A stretch of 64,000 nucleotides of DNA from Mesorhizobium sp. NFR06 (GTDB lineage: Bacteria > Pseudomonadota > Alphaproteobacteria > Rhizobiales > Rhizobiaceae). Both the position numbers and the translations under genes were made by a program. Shown here piece by piece: positions 1 through 8,668 of this stretch (positions are counted from its first letter, which is position 1; every line of letters begins with the position of its first letter). The notes under the pieces are model-generated. The model searched no databases, was not told where the DNA came from, and was given only the letters and a program-made list of their open reading frames with translations. The DNA is taken from NCBI RefSeq assembly GCF_900115245.1, contig NZ_FOVT01000024.1, positions 1 through 64,000 of the forward strand. Reading direction: 5' to 3'.

Positions 1-286
1 TAACGCCGCGCCCGTCCAGTTCCACACACAGTTCGTCGAGCGTCAGATCGCCATTCTCGGCCATCCGCTGGCGCACGAAGTCGGCGTGAGCGGCCAACTT
101 GCCGCCGCCAGTGCCATGGCCTTGCCGGCGCGGCTCAAGCGAGCCCCGCTCGGCGCGCAGCTTCATCAGATCGTTCACGAACTTCGGCGAAACCCGGAAA
201 TGACGCGACGCCTCACGGTTGCTGTTGCCCTCATCCACAAACGCCGCAACACGCTTACGCAACGCCATCGGTAACGGCTTGCCCAT
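1..286 (-). CDS. IS630-type transposase, N-terminal part, cut by window edge
   Basis: Reading leftwards from ATG at 284-286, the frame stays open to the window edge and encodes about 95 residues beginning MGKPLPMALRKRV. It has the helix-turn-helix style of IS630-family transposase N-termini (VAAFVDEGNSNREASRHFRVS, followed by a basic linker with RRQGHGTGGGK). These proteins bind element ends and carry a DDE catalytic domain further downstream, which would lie outside the window. No inverted repeat could be fixed between 290 and 360, so the element boundary is not defined. Family assignment is from motif memory; it could also be an orfA of a related split-frame element. Confidence 0.7.
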   Translation of the reverse strand, partial: MGKPLPMALRKRVAAFVDEGNSNREASRHFRVSPKFVNDLMKLRAERGSLEPRRQGHGTGGGKLAAHADFVRQRMAENGDLTLDELCVELDGRGV

Positions 287-412
287 CACGGTTCTCCCTT
301 CCACCGCAATGAATCATCAAACCGTCATTCAGGGAATCCCGAATTTAAAGGGCGACGTGCTTTAGATCGCCGCCTGCCTGCCCCGAATGTCCAGCGATAT
401 AGCCTTGGCACC

Positions 413-598
413 CTAGCGCTTCCGCTCTCCGTTGCCTCGAGCCTTGGGGTCCAGCGTCTCATGCGCCTCACGCATTATCCGCAGTGCCTCGTCCGGGGTG
501 AGGCCGCATCTGCGGGCAAAATAAGCCGCCTCTGAGGCGGCGACGCGCGCGGCCGCTTCTATAGTGGACAAAGTCAGCTTTGATTTCTTCTTGGCCAT
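413..598 (-). CDS. DUF3606-like small protein
   Basis: A 61-residue basic protein with a Lys-rich start (MAKKKSKL) and the core EAAYFARRCGLTPDEALRIM, which matches the DUF3606 pattern of a short helical motif (YFAxKxGLSxxEALxLI). Function of the family is unknown; members are often stress associated in rhizobia. A paralogue with the same core lies at 20194-20379 on the other strand. Both share upstream DNA, including a 12-base near-palindrome (TTAGCTGACTAA), so they seem to be duplicated with their control region. The ATG follows the sequence GATGAACCG without a strong ribosome-binding site. Confidence 0.7.
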   Translation of the reverse strand: MAKKKSKLTLSTIEAAARVAASEAAYFARRCGLTPDEALRIMREAHETLDPKARGNGERKR

Positions 599-620
599 CG
601 GTTCATCGTGCTATGATTGT

Positions 621-632
621 TTAGTCAGCTAA
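621..632 (-). promoter_or_regulatory. TTAGCTGACTAA box upstream of DUF3606 gene
   Basis: Inverted-repeat box (TTAG-CTGA-CTAA) about 23 bases upstream of the start at 598. The identical 12 bases occur at the matching place before the paralogue at 20194, although the flanks have diverged. Retention in both copies suggests an operator or promoter element; the binding protein is unknown. Confidence 0.4.
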
Positions 633-703
633 TAACTCCGCTCTTTGTTCGGGCATCAAAGATCGCAATTTGCCGCGGTCAGGCTGCGGCTATCCAGAAG
701 GCG

Positions 704-907
704 CTACCAGCCTTGGCGGGCATACCACTCATCGATGTCGCGGCGGACGCGGTCCTTCTCGATGCCGTAGCGTTCCTGGATCATGCCTTCGAGCTGGTCC
801 CGCTTGCCAGCAATCCGGTCAAGGTCGTCGTCAGTGAGCTTGCCCCACTGTTCCTTGACCTTGCCTTTGACCTGCTTCCAGTTCCCTTCGACGCGGTTCC
901 AATCCAT
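704..907 (-). CDS. csbD: CsbD family stress protein
   Basis: A 67-residue hydrophilic protein, MDWNRVEGNWKQVKGKVKEQ at the start, with the CsbD signature WxxxxGxxKxxxGKVKExWGxLTDDDLxxIxGxRDxLxGxIQxRYG. CsbD proteins are abundant general-stress proteins of unknown mechanism. The ATG at 905-907 follows a good AAGGAGA site (about 10 bases upstream), so the longer in-frame extension to 994 is not used. A perfect EcfG promoter lies 30 bases upstream. A truncated second copy of this gene and promoter is at 17462-17664. Confidence 0.92.
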   Translation of the reverse strand: MDWNRVEGNWKQVKGKVKEQWGKLTDDDLDRIAGKRDQLEGMIQERYGIEKDRVRRDIDEWYARQGW

Positions 908-937
908 GGTGTTGTCTCCTTCGTTTGTTTGAGAACT

Positions 938-962
938 AACGGCGGCGCTGCCCCGAGGTTCC
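938..962 (-). promoter_or_regulatory. EcfG-type promoter of csbD (perfect match)
   Basis: Read on the minus strand: GGAAC, 16 bases, CGTT. This equals the alphaproteobacterial general-stress sigma EcfG consensus. The -10 element ends 30 bases before the csbD start codon. The same block with a few changes is present at 17462-17486. Confidence 0.85.
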
Positions 963-1896
963 TGACTGCCGGGTTGAGACCGATGAAGGCGCAATAATCG
1001 ATCGTGTCGAGACCCTGTCCAGACCAGCGCGTTACCTCTTTACCCAAAGTTGGCACTAGCGAGCGGATCCACGCTTCGATCGCTTCGAACAGGGATCGCC
1101 AGTGTCCCAGAAGAGCACGTCTGGAAGAAGCCATGAGGCAGCGTGAAGGCCATCGCGTAGGTTCGATATGGCGACGTCTTGGTGTGCAAGCGAAAACGAT
1201 TGTTGATCGGGGAATTGGTGGCAACGACGGCGTGTGATGCCGCGATGATCCGCCGTTCCCGGTGCTTGAGCGTCACCACGGTGCTGTTGGCAAAGATGAG
1301 ACCGCCCCTTTCGCGGATAGCCGCGACAAGTCCACGAAGGTACCGCAGCGGGTGGAAAGTCGCCTGGTTCGGGTAACGAATGACTGGCGCCTTTTCGAAC
1401 CCCTTGAGCGGCACACCGGTCACGAGTTTGGCAGCCGCACCGATCGTTCTCGCGGCATCGAACTCCTCCTGGCGTTGATCGCGGGCGGCTTTCGGCCGAA
1501 TACCCAGCCGGCGAAAATTACAATCGATGCCGAGTTCGCCAACGATTTCCTCAAGACGGGCGACTGCCGCTTCCTGGCTCTGGTGGAACAGCCGAGCCAT
1601 TTCTTCACCGCGAATATTGATTAGTGCACCGAGCCCATCGTCGCAAATCGGCGCGAGATGGGCTGTCGTTCGCGACGTCATGCCGGCGGCTATGGGGCCG
1701 CGATCAACCACGACAACGGTCTCACCAACGGCGGTTGTTCGTAGGCCACGGACAGTCCGGCAATCCCGGATCCGATGATTACCGTATCGCAATTGAACGT
1801 CCCCGAGAAACGCGGAGCGGCGGGATCGACTTCCACCTTCATCCAGAGAGACCGGGTTTGTTCGCCCTTCGGATTCATGCCTAACTCTCGGTCCAC
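958..1896 (-). pseudogene. FAD-dependent oxidoreductase remnant (DadA-like), frameshifted
   Basis: Pieces of one protein are spread over different frames. From 1896: a start with the dinucleotide-binding motif VIIGSGIAGLSVAYE; then, in the frame ending at 1040, VVVVDRGPIAAGMTSRTTAHL and a long middle section; then GKEVTRWSGQ and DTIDYCAFIGLNP near 1030-960 in a further frame. These are in the correct order for rhizobial FAD-dependent amino-acid-oxidase-fold proteins of about 500 residues, many with a C-terminal Rieske domain. At least two frameshifts, and the C-terminal part is missing; the remnant runs directly into the csbD promoter block, so it was probably truncated by the rearrangement that placed csbD here. 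Confidence 0.8.
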
Positions 1897-1902
1897 TGGC
1901 GT

Positions 1903-2223
1903 TTAACGAGCAGCTTTCTGATTGACTTTTCGCTCGGCGATCGTGGTCAGCTTATTGTCGGCCGCTTTTTCCTCAGTGAGAGTTGTGATCAAAAGTTTTG
2001 CAACTGCGTCCTTGCCGGTCTGTTCCGCCCAGGCGATGAGCGTTCCATATCGGGTGATCTCGTAGTGCTCGACGGCTTGTGCTGCGGTGATGAGCGCGGC
2101 ATCGAGCACCTTCTTATCGGCAACTTCTCCCACGATCTCGTCGGCCTCCTTGATAATGCCGTCGATCGCTGGGGCGAACGCATCCTTTTCGCACGCGCTG
2201 AATTGGTGTCGCACTGGCGACAA
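1903..2223 (-). pseudogene. DUF892 (YciE-like) ferritin-like protein, 5'-truncated
   Basis: The frame encodes the C-terminal two-thirds of a DUF892 protein (AAQAVEHYEITRYGTLIAWA, then TLTEEKAADNKLT), a ferritin-like four-helix family induced by stress. Full-length members have about 165 residues; here about 105 remain and the usual N-terminal helix pair is absent. The only in-frame start is a TTG inside the conserved region. An intact relative is at 29782-30291. It lies 7 bases from the oxidoreductase remnant, suggesting they were once neighbours. Confidence 0.7.
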
Positions 2224-2251
2224 GCGTTTTTTGCCGTTGCCGAACTGTTGC

Positions 2252-2276
2252 GGAACAATGCCGCCGGGTTTCAGTT
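2252..2276 (+). promoter_or_regulatory. Candidate EcfG-type promoter of cytochrome c gene
   Basis: GGAAC, 16 bases, AGTT, about 74 bases upstream of the cytochrome c start at 2350. The first base of the -10 differs from the CGTT consensus, so support is moderate. Confidence 0.4.
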
Positions 2277-2349
2277 TTCGCCTAGCTATTTAGCGCACGC
2301 GTGCCAATCTGCCTTCGGCGAATTTGCTCAGAATGACAAGGCGACAACA

Positions 2350-2805
2350 ATGGCGAAGAGGCGGAAACCAGAGACACGGCCGACCACTTCTGATCGGCGG
2401 CGACATATGTTCTGGTGGACGGCGTGGGCAACAGCGGGTGTCGCTGTTCTTCTAATCGCCGGCACGACAGGGGCTATCCGCAGCAACACTTCGCGTGAAG
2501 CCGCCGTCTCGCAGCAAGTCGGCGGCGATGTCGAGCGCGCTGTTCCGGTAATGATCCGCAATGGCTGCGGAGGATGTCATGAAATTCCTGGTGTGCCCGG
2601 CGCTCATGGGAGCGTCGGCCCATCCCTGCGCGGTGTCGCAGAGCGGGCCTATATTGGCGGCCGCGGCGGCCGGACCTCTTCAGATGCGATGATGCGCTGG
2701 ATCAGCAGATCACGGGACGTCGATCCGAAAACGGCCATGCCGAACATCAACCTGTCGCCCCAGGAGGCGCGCGACATCACTGCGTATCTCTTTGCGCGGA
2801 CGTGA
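2350..2805 (+). CDS. Membrane-anchored monohaem cytochrome c
   Basis: A 151-residue protein with a basic cytoplasmic N-terminus (about 19 residues), one membrane segment (about residues 20-45, MFWWTAWATAGVAVLLIAGT) and a periplasmic cytochrome c domain with a single CGGCH haem site and a later TAMPN methionine region as axial ligand (MPNINLSPQEARDI). It likely passes electrons to or from a membrane oxidase. It converges on, and overlaps by 29 bases, the cytochrome gene at the end of the caa3 oxidase operon, which supports a shared role. The ATG at 2350 is chosen because the longer frame upstream overlaps the DUF892 remnant and has no domain. Confidence 0.8.
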   Translation: MAKRRKPETRPTTSDRRRHMFWWTAWATAGVAVLLIAGTTGAIRSNTSREAAVSQQVGGDVERAVPVMIRNGCGGCHEIPGVPGAHGSVGPSLRGVAERAYIGGRGGRTSSDAMMRWISRSRDVDPKTAMPNINLSPQEARDITAYLFART

Positions 2806-4189
2806 AATCGGAAAGACGAGATGCAAGGCGAGAACGCCTTGCCAGGAGTAGGAGCAAGCCGAACGATAAACCAGCACTGGTCATCACCAGTGCCTGGCCC
2901 GCGAGCAGGGTGACCGTCTGTTGTGTCGTCGAGCCTGCCCGCATCTGGCGCACGTCGGCTGCCGTCACGCTGAGTTTCGGATTTCCGAAACGGGTACTTA
3001 CATAGTTGGCGAGGCTCGCCACTTGGCCATCATCCAGCCAATCTGAGAATGCAGCCATCGACTTGCGACCTGCTACGTCGCCCGCCTTGACGCCGGTAAG
3101 AATTGTCATGACGAGATTCTCAGGAGTGGCCGCGCCCAGGGTACTGTTGTGGGTCAGTGAGGCATTCGAAGAGTCAGGCGATCCGCTTCCATCTAATCCA
3201 TGGCAGCCCGAACACAGAGACCCGTAAAGGTCGCTAGCCGTGCTGGTGCTGCCTTGCGCCACGTTGCTGGGGTCGGCAGCAGTGGCCGTAGTCGCCCCGC
3301 TCCATGAGAAACGGGGCTGCTGCTCGTCTCCGGATTGGGAAGGAACCTCCCTGAGATAGGCGACTATGGCGCCAATGTCGTCATCGGAAAGATGTTGCAA
3401 GCTGCTCATCACCGTTTCCGCCATCGGACCACTGGCATAAGCCTTTCCAGGCGCGGCGCCGGTTTTGAGAAAGCGAAACAGCTCCTCATCGCTCCAGCCT
3501 CCAATTCCCGTCGTCTTGTCGCCGGTGATGTTGAAGGCCTGCCAGATGCCCGCGGCACCACCGGCGAACTTGCGATCCTCATCCTCGCCGAATGTCACAT
3601 TCCTCGGTGTGTGGCAGGCACCGCAGTGGCCGAGCACATCCACCAGATAGGCGCCCCGGTTCCAGGCCTGGGTTCGACTTCGATCCAGCGTGAAGCTGCC
3701 GGGACGATAGTTCGCGAGTTTCCACAGCCCGAGGGCCCAGCGCTGATTGAATGGAAACGGCAGGGTGTTTTGCGGTCGGGGCTGAATGATCGGTGTTTGC
3801 ACAAGGAGATAGGACCTGATCGCGAGCACGTCCTCGCGGCTCATCCTGGCGAAGCTGTCGTACGGCATGGCCGGATAAAGATCGGTCCCGTCGCGCCCTA
3901 CGCCTTCCCGGACGGCTCGCACGAACTCATCCTCGGAATAGCGGCCGATGCCTGTCTCCTGGTCCGGTGTGATGTTGGTAGAGTAGACATCGCCGAAGGG
4001 CGTCGGCACGGGATATCCGCCGGCAAACAGTCGACTTGGGTTGGAGGTATGACACCCGACGCAATCGGCGGCTCGCGCAAGATATTCACCCTTCTGGATT
4101 TCATCTGCCGCCAATTGGATGCAACAGGCCGCCAGCGCCAAGGCGGCCACGATGGACCGCGCGATGATGGCGGCGAAGGCCTGAAGCAT
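2777..4189 (-). CDS. Triheme cytochrome c with C-terminal membrane anchor
   Basis: About 470 residues with a signal peptide (MLQAFAAIIARSIVAALALA) and three CxxCH haem sites (CVGCH, CGACH, CSGCH), the layout of the cytochrome subunit of membrane alcohol or gluconate dehydrogenases. The C-terminus has a membrane helix (LVMTSAGLSFGLLLLLA) and a basic tail. It is the last gene of the oxidase operon, so it probably feeds electrons from a periplasmic dehydrogenase or the bc1 complex into the caa3 oxidase. Start is uncertain: ATG at 4189 gives a proper signal peptide, while ATG at 4333 overlaps the upstream stop codon (ATGA coupling) but would put about 48 residues before the signal sequence. Confidence 0.85.
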   Translation of the reverse strand: MLQAFAAIIARSIVAALALAACCIQLAADEIQKGEYLARAADCVGCHTSNPSRLFAGGYPVPTPFGDVYSTNITPDQETGIGRYSEDEFVRAVREGVGRDGTDLYPAMPYDSFARMSREDVLAIRSYLLVQTPIIQPRPQNTLPFPFNQRWALGLWKLANYRPGSFTLDRSRTQAWNRGAYLVDVLGHCGACHTPRNVTFGEDEDRKFAGGAAGIWQAFNITGDKTTGIGGWSDEELFRFLKTGAAPGKAYASGPMAETVMSSLQHLSDDDIGAIVAYLREVPSQSGDEQQPRFSWSGATTATAADPSNVAQGSTSTASDLYGSLCSGCHGLDGSGSPDSSNASLTHNSTLGAATPENLVMTILTGVKAGDVAGRKSMAAFSDWLDDGQVASLANYVSTRFGNPKLSVTAADVRQMRAGSTTQQTVTLLAGQALVMTSAGLSFGLLLLLARRSRLASRLSDFTSAQRDTQ

Positions 4190-4329
4190 GGCAGGACCCA
4201 GCCGCAGGAGTCGGCCTCCCAGCGTGAGCGCGCGGCGGTTTTGGCCGGAGCCCGAGGCCTGTCGCCCTTGTACGGGCCAATGCGTCTGCCATTGGCAGGA
4301 GGCCGGCGGCCGCCGGTAACTTGGCATAC

Positions 4330-4671
4330 TCATAATTCGCAACCGCTGAAGATCAGCCCAGCCGCGATTTGCACCAGCATGGCCAGCGCAAACAGCGCTC
4401 CGATGCCGACCGAAGTGCCGGCCAGAAAGCGCCGCGTGCGCGCGTGCAGCGGCGGGCTTATGCCGAAGCCAACGTCCCGTAGGGCGCGCCAGGACAAGGC
4501 AATACCTGCCAATGCGGCGCCGGTAGCCAGCAGCGAAAACAGCGCCGTTGGACGAAACCCGGAATGGCACTGCAAGTCGGCAATCGCATAGTCGACCTGT
4601 AGCGACACTGCCCAAGCGATTGGCCCGCTAGCAAAGCCGGCCCAGGAAACGCCATTGCTGATCGCCCGCAT
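4330..4671 (-). CDS. Small four-helix membrane protein of oxidase operon
   Basis: A 113-residue protein with about three hydrophobic segments (near residues 10-28, 40-62 and 82-108). No family is recognised with confidence. It starts one base after the coxC stop and its own stop overlaps a possible start of the cytochrome gene, so it is in the oxidase operon. Proteins in this place in rhizobial caa3 operons are often small membrane proteins that may aid assembly or act like subunit IV; that role is an inference from position only. Confidence 0.7.
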   Translation of the reverse strand: MRAISNGVSWAGFASGPIAWAVSLQVDYAIADLQCHSGFRPTALFSLLATGAALAGIALSWRALRDVGFGISPPLHARTRRFLAGTSVGIGALFALAMLVQIAAGLIFSGCEL

Positions 4672-4672
4672 T

Positions 4673-5275
4673 TCACATCCTCGGCGCCCAATACATGACG
4701 AGATAGAGCACAGCCCAGGAGGCGACTACGAAGTCCCAGTAGAACGCATTGTCCGAAACATCGCTGAGCCGGCGGCCTACCTTTCCCTTTTGCGTGAACA
4801 TCAAAACAGCGAGCACGATTGTGTCTCCGACGTCGGTTAGAAGATGCGATGTGTGCAGTGCAAGCAGGAACCAGACGATTGAACCGTAGGCGTTCTGGTC
4901 CCATGAGATGCGAAGCGCGGGAAATTCCCAGATACGCACGATCAGGGGCAGGATCCCGACGATCGTCATGAATACCATGCCGGCGCGGACCTTATGGAAA
5001 TCCTGCTGTTTGGCCCAGCGGTCGACCAAGTGATTGGGAACAAGGCTGGCGAGCAGAATGATCAGTATTGCCGTACCTGGCGCCAGATCGGGTGCGGGCG
5101 CCGCAATTGGCCAGTGTGGGGCCAGGACAGCCAGGTAGAAATAGGTGCCGATCGCCAGAGCGAAACCGGTGGCTTCAAGGGCGATGAAGGCGAGTGTTCC
5201 CCACCACATTGGGCTCGCTGCGCCGAAACCATATGTGGGGAGATGGCTGACATCGACGACGGGGCGTTGTTTCAT
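4673..5275 (-). CDS. coxC: Cytochrome c oxidase subunit III
   Basis: A 200-residue polytopic protein with about five membrane helices. It resembles short COX3 proteins of caa3 oxidases (FIALEATGFALAIGTYFYL, ALHTSHLLTDVGDTIVLAVL, with the conserved His-Thr-x-His pattern, and a C-terminal FYWDFVVASWAVLYLVMYW segment). Subunit III stabilises the catalytic subunit and supports proton uptake. The start overlaps the coxA stop by four bases (ATGA), giving translational coupling in the order coxB-coxA-coxC. Confidence 0.9.
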   Translation of the reverse strand: MKQRPVVDVSHLPTYGFGAASPMWWGTLAFIALEATGFALAIGTYFYLAVLAPHWPIAAPAPDLAPGTAILIILLASLVPNHLVDRWAKQQDFHKVRAGMVFMTIVGILPLIVRIWEFPALRISWDQNAYGSIVWFLLALHTSHLLTDVGDTIVLAVLMFTQKGKVGRRLSDVSDNAFYWDFVVASWAVLYLVMYWAPRM

Positions 5276-7209
5276 TCCTCGTCCTCCGGTTCACCCTTTG
5301 GCCAGAACCAGCAGATGAAGCCGATTGAGATCGGTATCGCGCCCCAAACCACGGCCCATGGCGTGTAGATCGAGGCGAAGAATGTACCGCCTACGGCGGT
5401 CGCTGAGAGCAGTGGCCAGATCGAATTGTCAGCCGATGGCAGGCGCAGTTGCGGCACAGCGTCCGCAACCATGCCGCCGAGCACCTCGCGCGCATCAACG
5501 CGCAGACCCTCGATGACTGCGAGTGTATCGGGCTCAGCCCAAAGTGGCTCGCGATGAGTCACCACCGGCAAGCGCGGAAAATTATAGGACGGCGGTGGCG
5601 AAGTCGTAGCCCATTCGAGCGTGCTCGCACCCCACGGATTGTCGCCGGCGGGGAGGCCGTTCCGAAAGCTGAGCAGCATGTTTAAGAAGAAGAGTGCGAA
5701 GCCGACGAATAGAACTAGTGATGAAAGACTGATGAAGAGGTTAGCGCTGCCCCAGCCGCTTTCCAGCGGATAAGTGTAGACGCGGCGCGGCATGCCCTGC
5801 AACCCGAGAATGTGCATCGGAAAGAAGGTGAGGTTGAACCCGAGGAATACAAACCAGAAATTTAAGTGGCCGAGCCGCTCGGAAAGCATGCGGCCGGTGG
5901 CTTTAGGAAACCAGTAGTAGACGGCACCGAGCAAGGGGAAGACCGCGCCGCCGACGAGCACGTAATGGAAATGCGCGACCACAAAATAGGTGTCGTGCAC
6001 CTGCAGGTCTATCGGCACTGAGGCGACCATGACCCCCGTCAGGCCGCCAATGACGAAGGTGAAGATGAAGCCGAGCACGAAAAGCAGCGGTGTGGCAAAG
6101 ATCGGCCTGCCACCCCAGATCGTCGCAATCCAGCAGAATACCTGAATGCCGCTCGGGATGGCGATCATCATCGAGGAGGCGGTGAAGAAGCTTTCGCCAA
6201 GCTGCGGCAGACCCGTGGCGAACATGTGATGCACCCACAGTCCAAAAGACAGGAAGCCGATCGCAATCAGCGACAACACGATTCCGAGATAGCCGAAGAC
6301 GGGACGGCGTACGAAGGTGGGCAGAATAGCCGAGACAAAGCCGGTCGCTGGAATGAATATGATATAGACTTCGGGATGACCGAAGAACCAGAACAGATGC
6401 TGCCACAGCAGCGCATCGCCCCCCGCCGCTTGATCGAAGAACTTGGTGCCGACGAGCCGGTCGAGGATCAGCATTGTGCTCGAGACCATCACGGCCGGCA
6501 TGGCGAACAGTATGACAAAGGCCGTGATCAACACCGACCAGACATAGAGCGGGATGCGGTCGAGTGTCATGCCGGGGGCGCGCTGTTTTAAGACCGTCGC
6601 AATGATCTCGACCGCAACCGCCAGAGCCGATACTTCTGTGTAGGTCACCATCTGCGCCCAAAAGTCCGGGCGTTTGCCAATGCCATAGAACTGTCCGGCG
6701 AGGGGAACGTAGGAAAACCACCCTGCATCAGCGCCTGTATTGAAGGCAAATGCGATCCAAATCATTATTCCGCCTGAAACGTAGATCCAGTAGCTAAAGG
6801 CATTGAGGCGAGGGAAGGCCACGTTGCGCGTGCCAATCATCAGCGGTACCAAGTAGACCGCGAACGCCTCCATAACCGGCACGGCGAACAGAAACATCAT
6901 GGTCGTGCCATGCATGGTGAAGAGCTGATCATAGAAGTCTGGGCTTATACGCCCAGCCTCGGGCGCGGCGAGCTGAAACCGCATGACGAGTGCCGACAGA
7001 CCTGCAAGAATGAGAAATAGGAAAGCCGTCACGACATAGCGCCGGCCGATCACCTTATGATCGACCGTGGCCAGCCAGCCATAAAGCCCTTTTGGTGTCT
7101 GCCAGGCATGGGCGAGAAAAGCGACCAACCTTGCCTCGTCGAGGCCGGTGTCGCGAACGCCTTTCAGTTCCTCTATTCGATCGGCGTTCTTTTGCCGAAT
7201 GCTGCTCAT
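5272..7209 (-). CDS. coxA: Cytochrome c oxidase subunit I
   Basis: A 645-residue haem-copper oxidase catalytic subunit, reducing oxygen to water and pumping protons across the inner membrane. Visible ligands: the low-spin haem His in LFTMHGTTMM, the CuB His and cross-linked Tyr in GHPEVY, the His-His pair in WVHHMFATG, and the haem His residues in VHDTYFVVAHFHYVLVGG. About twelve core helices are followed by a C-terminal extension with two more hydrophobic segments, as in caa3 enzymes with a fused subunit. ATG at 7209 overlaps the coxB stop (ATGA); the longer frame upstream is rejected for this reason. Confidence 0.95.
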   Translation of the reverse strand: MSSIRQKNADRIEELKGVRDTGLDEARLVAFLAHAWQTPKGLYGWLATVDHKVIGRRYVVTAFLFLILAGLSALVMRFQLAAPEAGRISPDFYDQLFTMHGTTMMFLFAVPVMEAFAVYLVPLMIGTRNVAFPRLNAFSYWIYVSGGIMIWIAFAFNTGADAGWFSYVPLAGQFYGIGKRPDFWAQMVTYTEVSALAVAVEIIATVLKQRAPGMTLDRIPLYVWSVLITAFVILFAMPAVMVSSTMLILDRLVGTKFFDQAAGGDALLWQHLFWFFGHPEVYIIFIPATGFVSAILPTFVRRPVFGYLGIVLSLIAIGFLSFGLWVHHMFATGLPQLGESFFTASSMMIAIPSGIQVFCWIATIWGGRPIFATPLLFVLGFIFTFVIGGLTGVMVASVPIDLQVHDTYFVVAHFHYVLVGGAVFPLLGAVYYWFPKATGRMLSERLGHLNFWFVFLGFNLTFFPMHILGLQGMPRRVYTYPLESGWGSANLFISLSSLVLFVGFALFFLNMLLSFRNGLPAGDNPWGASTLEWATTSPPPSYNFPRLPVVTHREPLWAEPDTLAVIEGLRVDAREVLGGMVADAVPQLRLPSADNSIWPLLSATAVGGTFFASIYTPWAVVWGAIPISIGFICWFWPKGEPEDEE

Positions 7210-8351
7210 TCGAGGCTTCCAAGATAGGTAATAACCGCATTGAGGTCGTCGGCGCTGAGGGCGATGCGCGGCATTTTCGCGCCAGGTTTTACCGATTGGG
7301 GATCGGCAACCCATGCAGCAAGCGCGCCCGGCGTCATGGCAAGAGCATCGGCAGCCAATGAACGGCGGCCAGCGACATGGGTCAAGTCAGGTCCGACCGT
7401 TCCGCTGGCAGGCGTGCCCCTGATCGCATGGCAGAGCGCACATCCGGTCCCGAGAAAAGCCGCCTGGCCGCGTCGTTCTTCGTCGCCGGAGGGGGTTACG
7501 GCATTGGCGTCTTGCCTGGATCGCCAGGCGTCAAACGCTTCGCGGCTTTCGGCGACAACAGTGATCGCCATATGGGCATGCTGGTAACCGCAGAACTCGG
7601 CGCACTGACCGCGATAGACGCCGGGTTTGTCGGCGATGAGGGTCAGTTCGCTCGGCCGACCCGGGATAAGGTCTCTTTTGCCTGCAAGGCTTGGTACCCA
7701 GAAGCTGTGAATGACATCGAGCGAATCGAGTTTGACCTTCACGGACTCGCCGACCGGAACATGGAGCTCATTCGCCGTGACGATTGCCTGCAACGAACCG
7801 ATTTTGGGATAGCGTATCTCCCACCACCATTGATGACCGGTGACACGGACGGTGACCGTCTCGCTTCCACTCATCGAAGCGATCGATTTGCCGGCGAAAA
7901 AGCTTCCTGTCGTCAGCGCAATGAGAACCACCACCGTCAAAGCCGTGGCGCTTCCGACAGCACAGTTCAGTCGACGTTCCTGATCGGGATCGATCTGCAG
8001 CGGTGATCGCGCCTCAGGCGGGCGGCTTCGGAAAAGCGCCATTGCCAAGACCAGTACGGTAAGAAGCCACGTCGTTGCGGCAACTGCGCCGAAGGTCCAG
8101 ATGAGGTCGAATATCTTTCGGGCATTGTCGCCATGCGCATGGAGCGCCGATTGCCAGTCGCTGCATGCCGTCAGAAACAAGGTCGACACGAGAGCTGCCC
8201 CTCTCAGGCTCTGTCTTAGGCCCGCCGGTTTTCCTGAAAGGGTGGCGGCAAAACTACCGGATGAGATCCGTGGTCGATGGGCAAAGTCGAGCAGGATTGG
8301 CGATCGTTTCCGCTTCCTACGGCAGATCAACGAACTCGTGCACCTTGCCAT
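7206..8351 (-). CDS. coxB: Cytochrome c oxidase subunit II fused to cytochrome c
   Basis: A 381-residue lipoprotein-like subunit II. In order: a lipobox-like LFLTAC near residue 60, two membrane helices (about 80-110 and 125-160), a cupredoxin CuA domain (GHQWWWEIRYP, IHSFWVPSL, and the CuA ligand loop CAEFCGYQHAHM), and a C-terminal cytochrome c domain with one CALCH site and KMPRIALS as distal ligand. The fused haem domain defines a caa3-type oxidase. First gene of the operon. The start may be downstream of 8351, since the lipobox begins unusually deep. No EcfG motif was found in front of it. Confidence 0.92.
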   Translation of the reverse strand: MARCTSSLICRRKRKRSPILLDFAHRPRISSGSFAATLSGKPAGLRQSLRGAALVSTLFLTACSDWQSALHAHGDNARKIFDLIWTFGAVAATTWLLTVLVLAMALFRSRPPEARSPLQIDPDQERRLNCAVGSATALTVVVLIALTTGSFFAGKSIASMSGSETVTVRVTGHQWWWEIRYPKIGSLQAIVTANELHVPVGESVKVKLDSLDVIHSFWVPSLAGKRDLIPGRPSELTLIADKPGVYRGQCAEFCGYQHAHMAITVVAESREAFDAWRSRQDANAVTPSGDEERRGQAAFLGTGCALCHAIRGTPASGTVGPDLTHVAGRRSLAADALAMTPGALAAWVADPQSVKPGAKMPRIALSADDLNAVITYLGSLE

Positions 8352-8668
8352 GACGAATGTACCATCAATGCCAAGGCCATAACGCGGCCGGTTATAAAAG
8401 GATGCTCAGCACCGTCGGTTCTGGTTCGAAATCGGTGCGAAGTGCTTCGGCAACACATGTCACTGAGGACATGCTTGAAGACCGAGCTAATCGGAGCCTC
8501 CGGAGGGTAAATGAATTCCGACGAGGGTAGGGGGAAACGACCCAGCAGCACCTGCTGGAGGAAATGTGCGCTGCGGCAGCTCAAATCCCAGCGTACGCTA
8601 ATATTTCAGCCGCCTTCGGCAAGGCCGCCAGGAGAATCGGAACGAGATCTATACTTCAAAGGAGGCCA
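8352..8668 (-). other. Intergenic region before coxB
   Basis: About 317 bases between the coxB start and the end of the YdeP-like gene. It must hold the promoter of the oxidase operon and the end of the upstream transcript, but I see no coding region, no GGAAC-N16-GTT motif and no clear terminator. Confidence 0.4.

Noticed and set aside
2010..2034. GGAAC-N16-AGTT on the minus strand inside the DUF892 remnant
   Set aside because: It lies within conserved DUF892 coding sequence with no gene start downstream, so it fits the number of matches expected by chance.
3335..4591. 418-codon plus-strand frame opposite the triheme cytochrome gene
   Set aside because: Antisense shadow of a gene with clear CxxCH motifs.
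5903..6721. 272-codon minus-strand frame inside coxA
   Set aside because: Shadow frame of coxA; Arg/His-rich translation is typical of an out-of-frame reading of GC-rich DNA.
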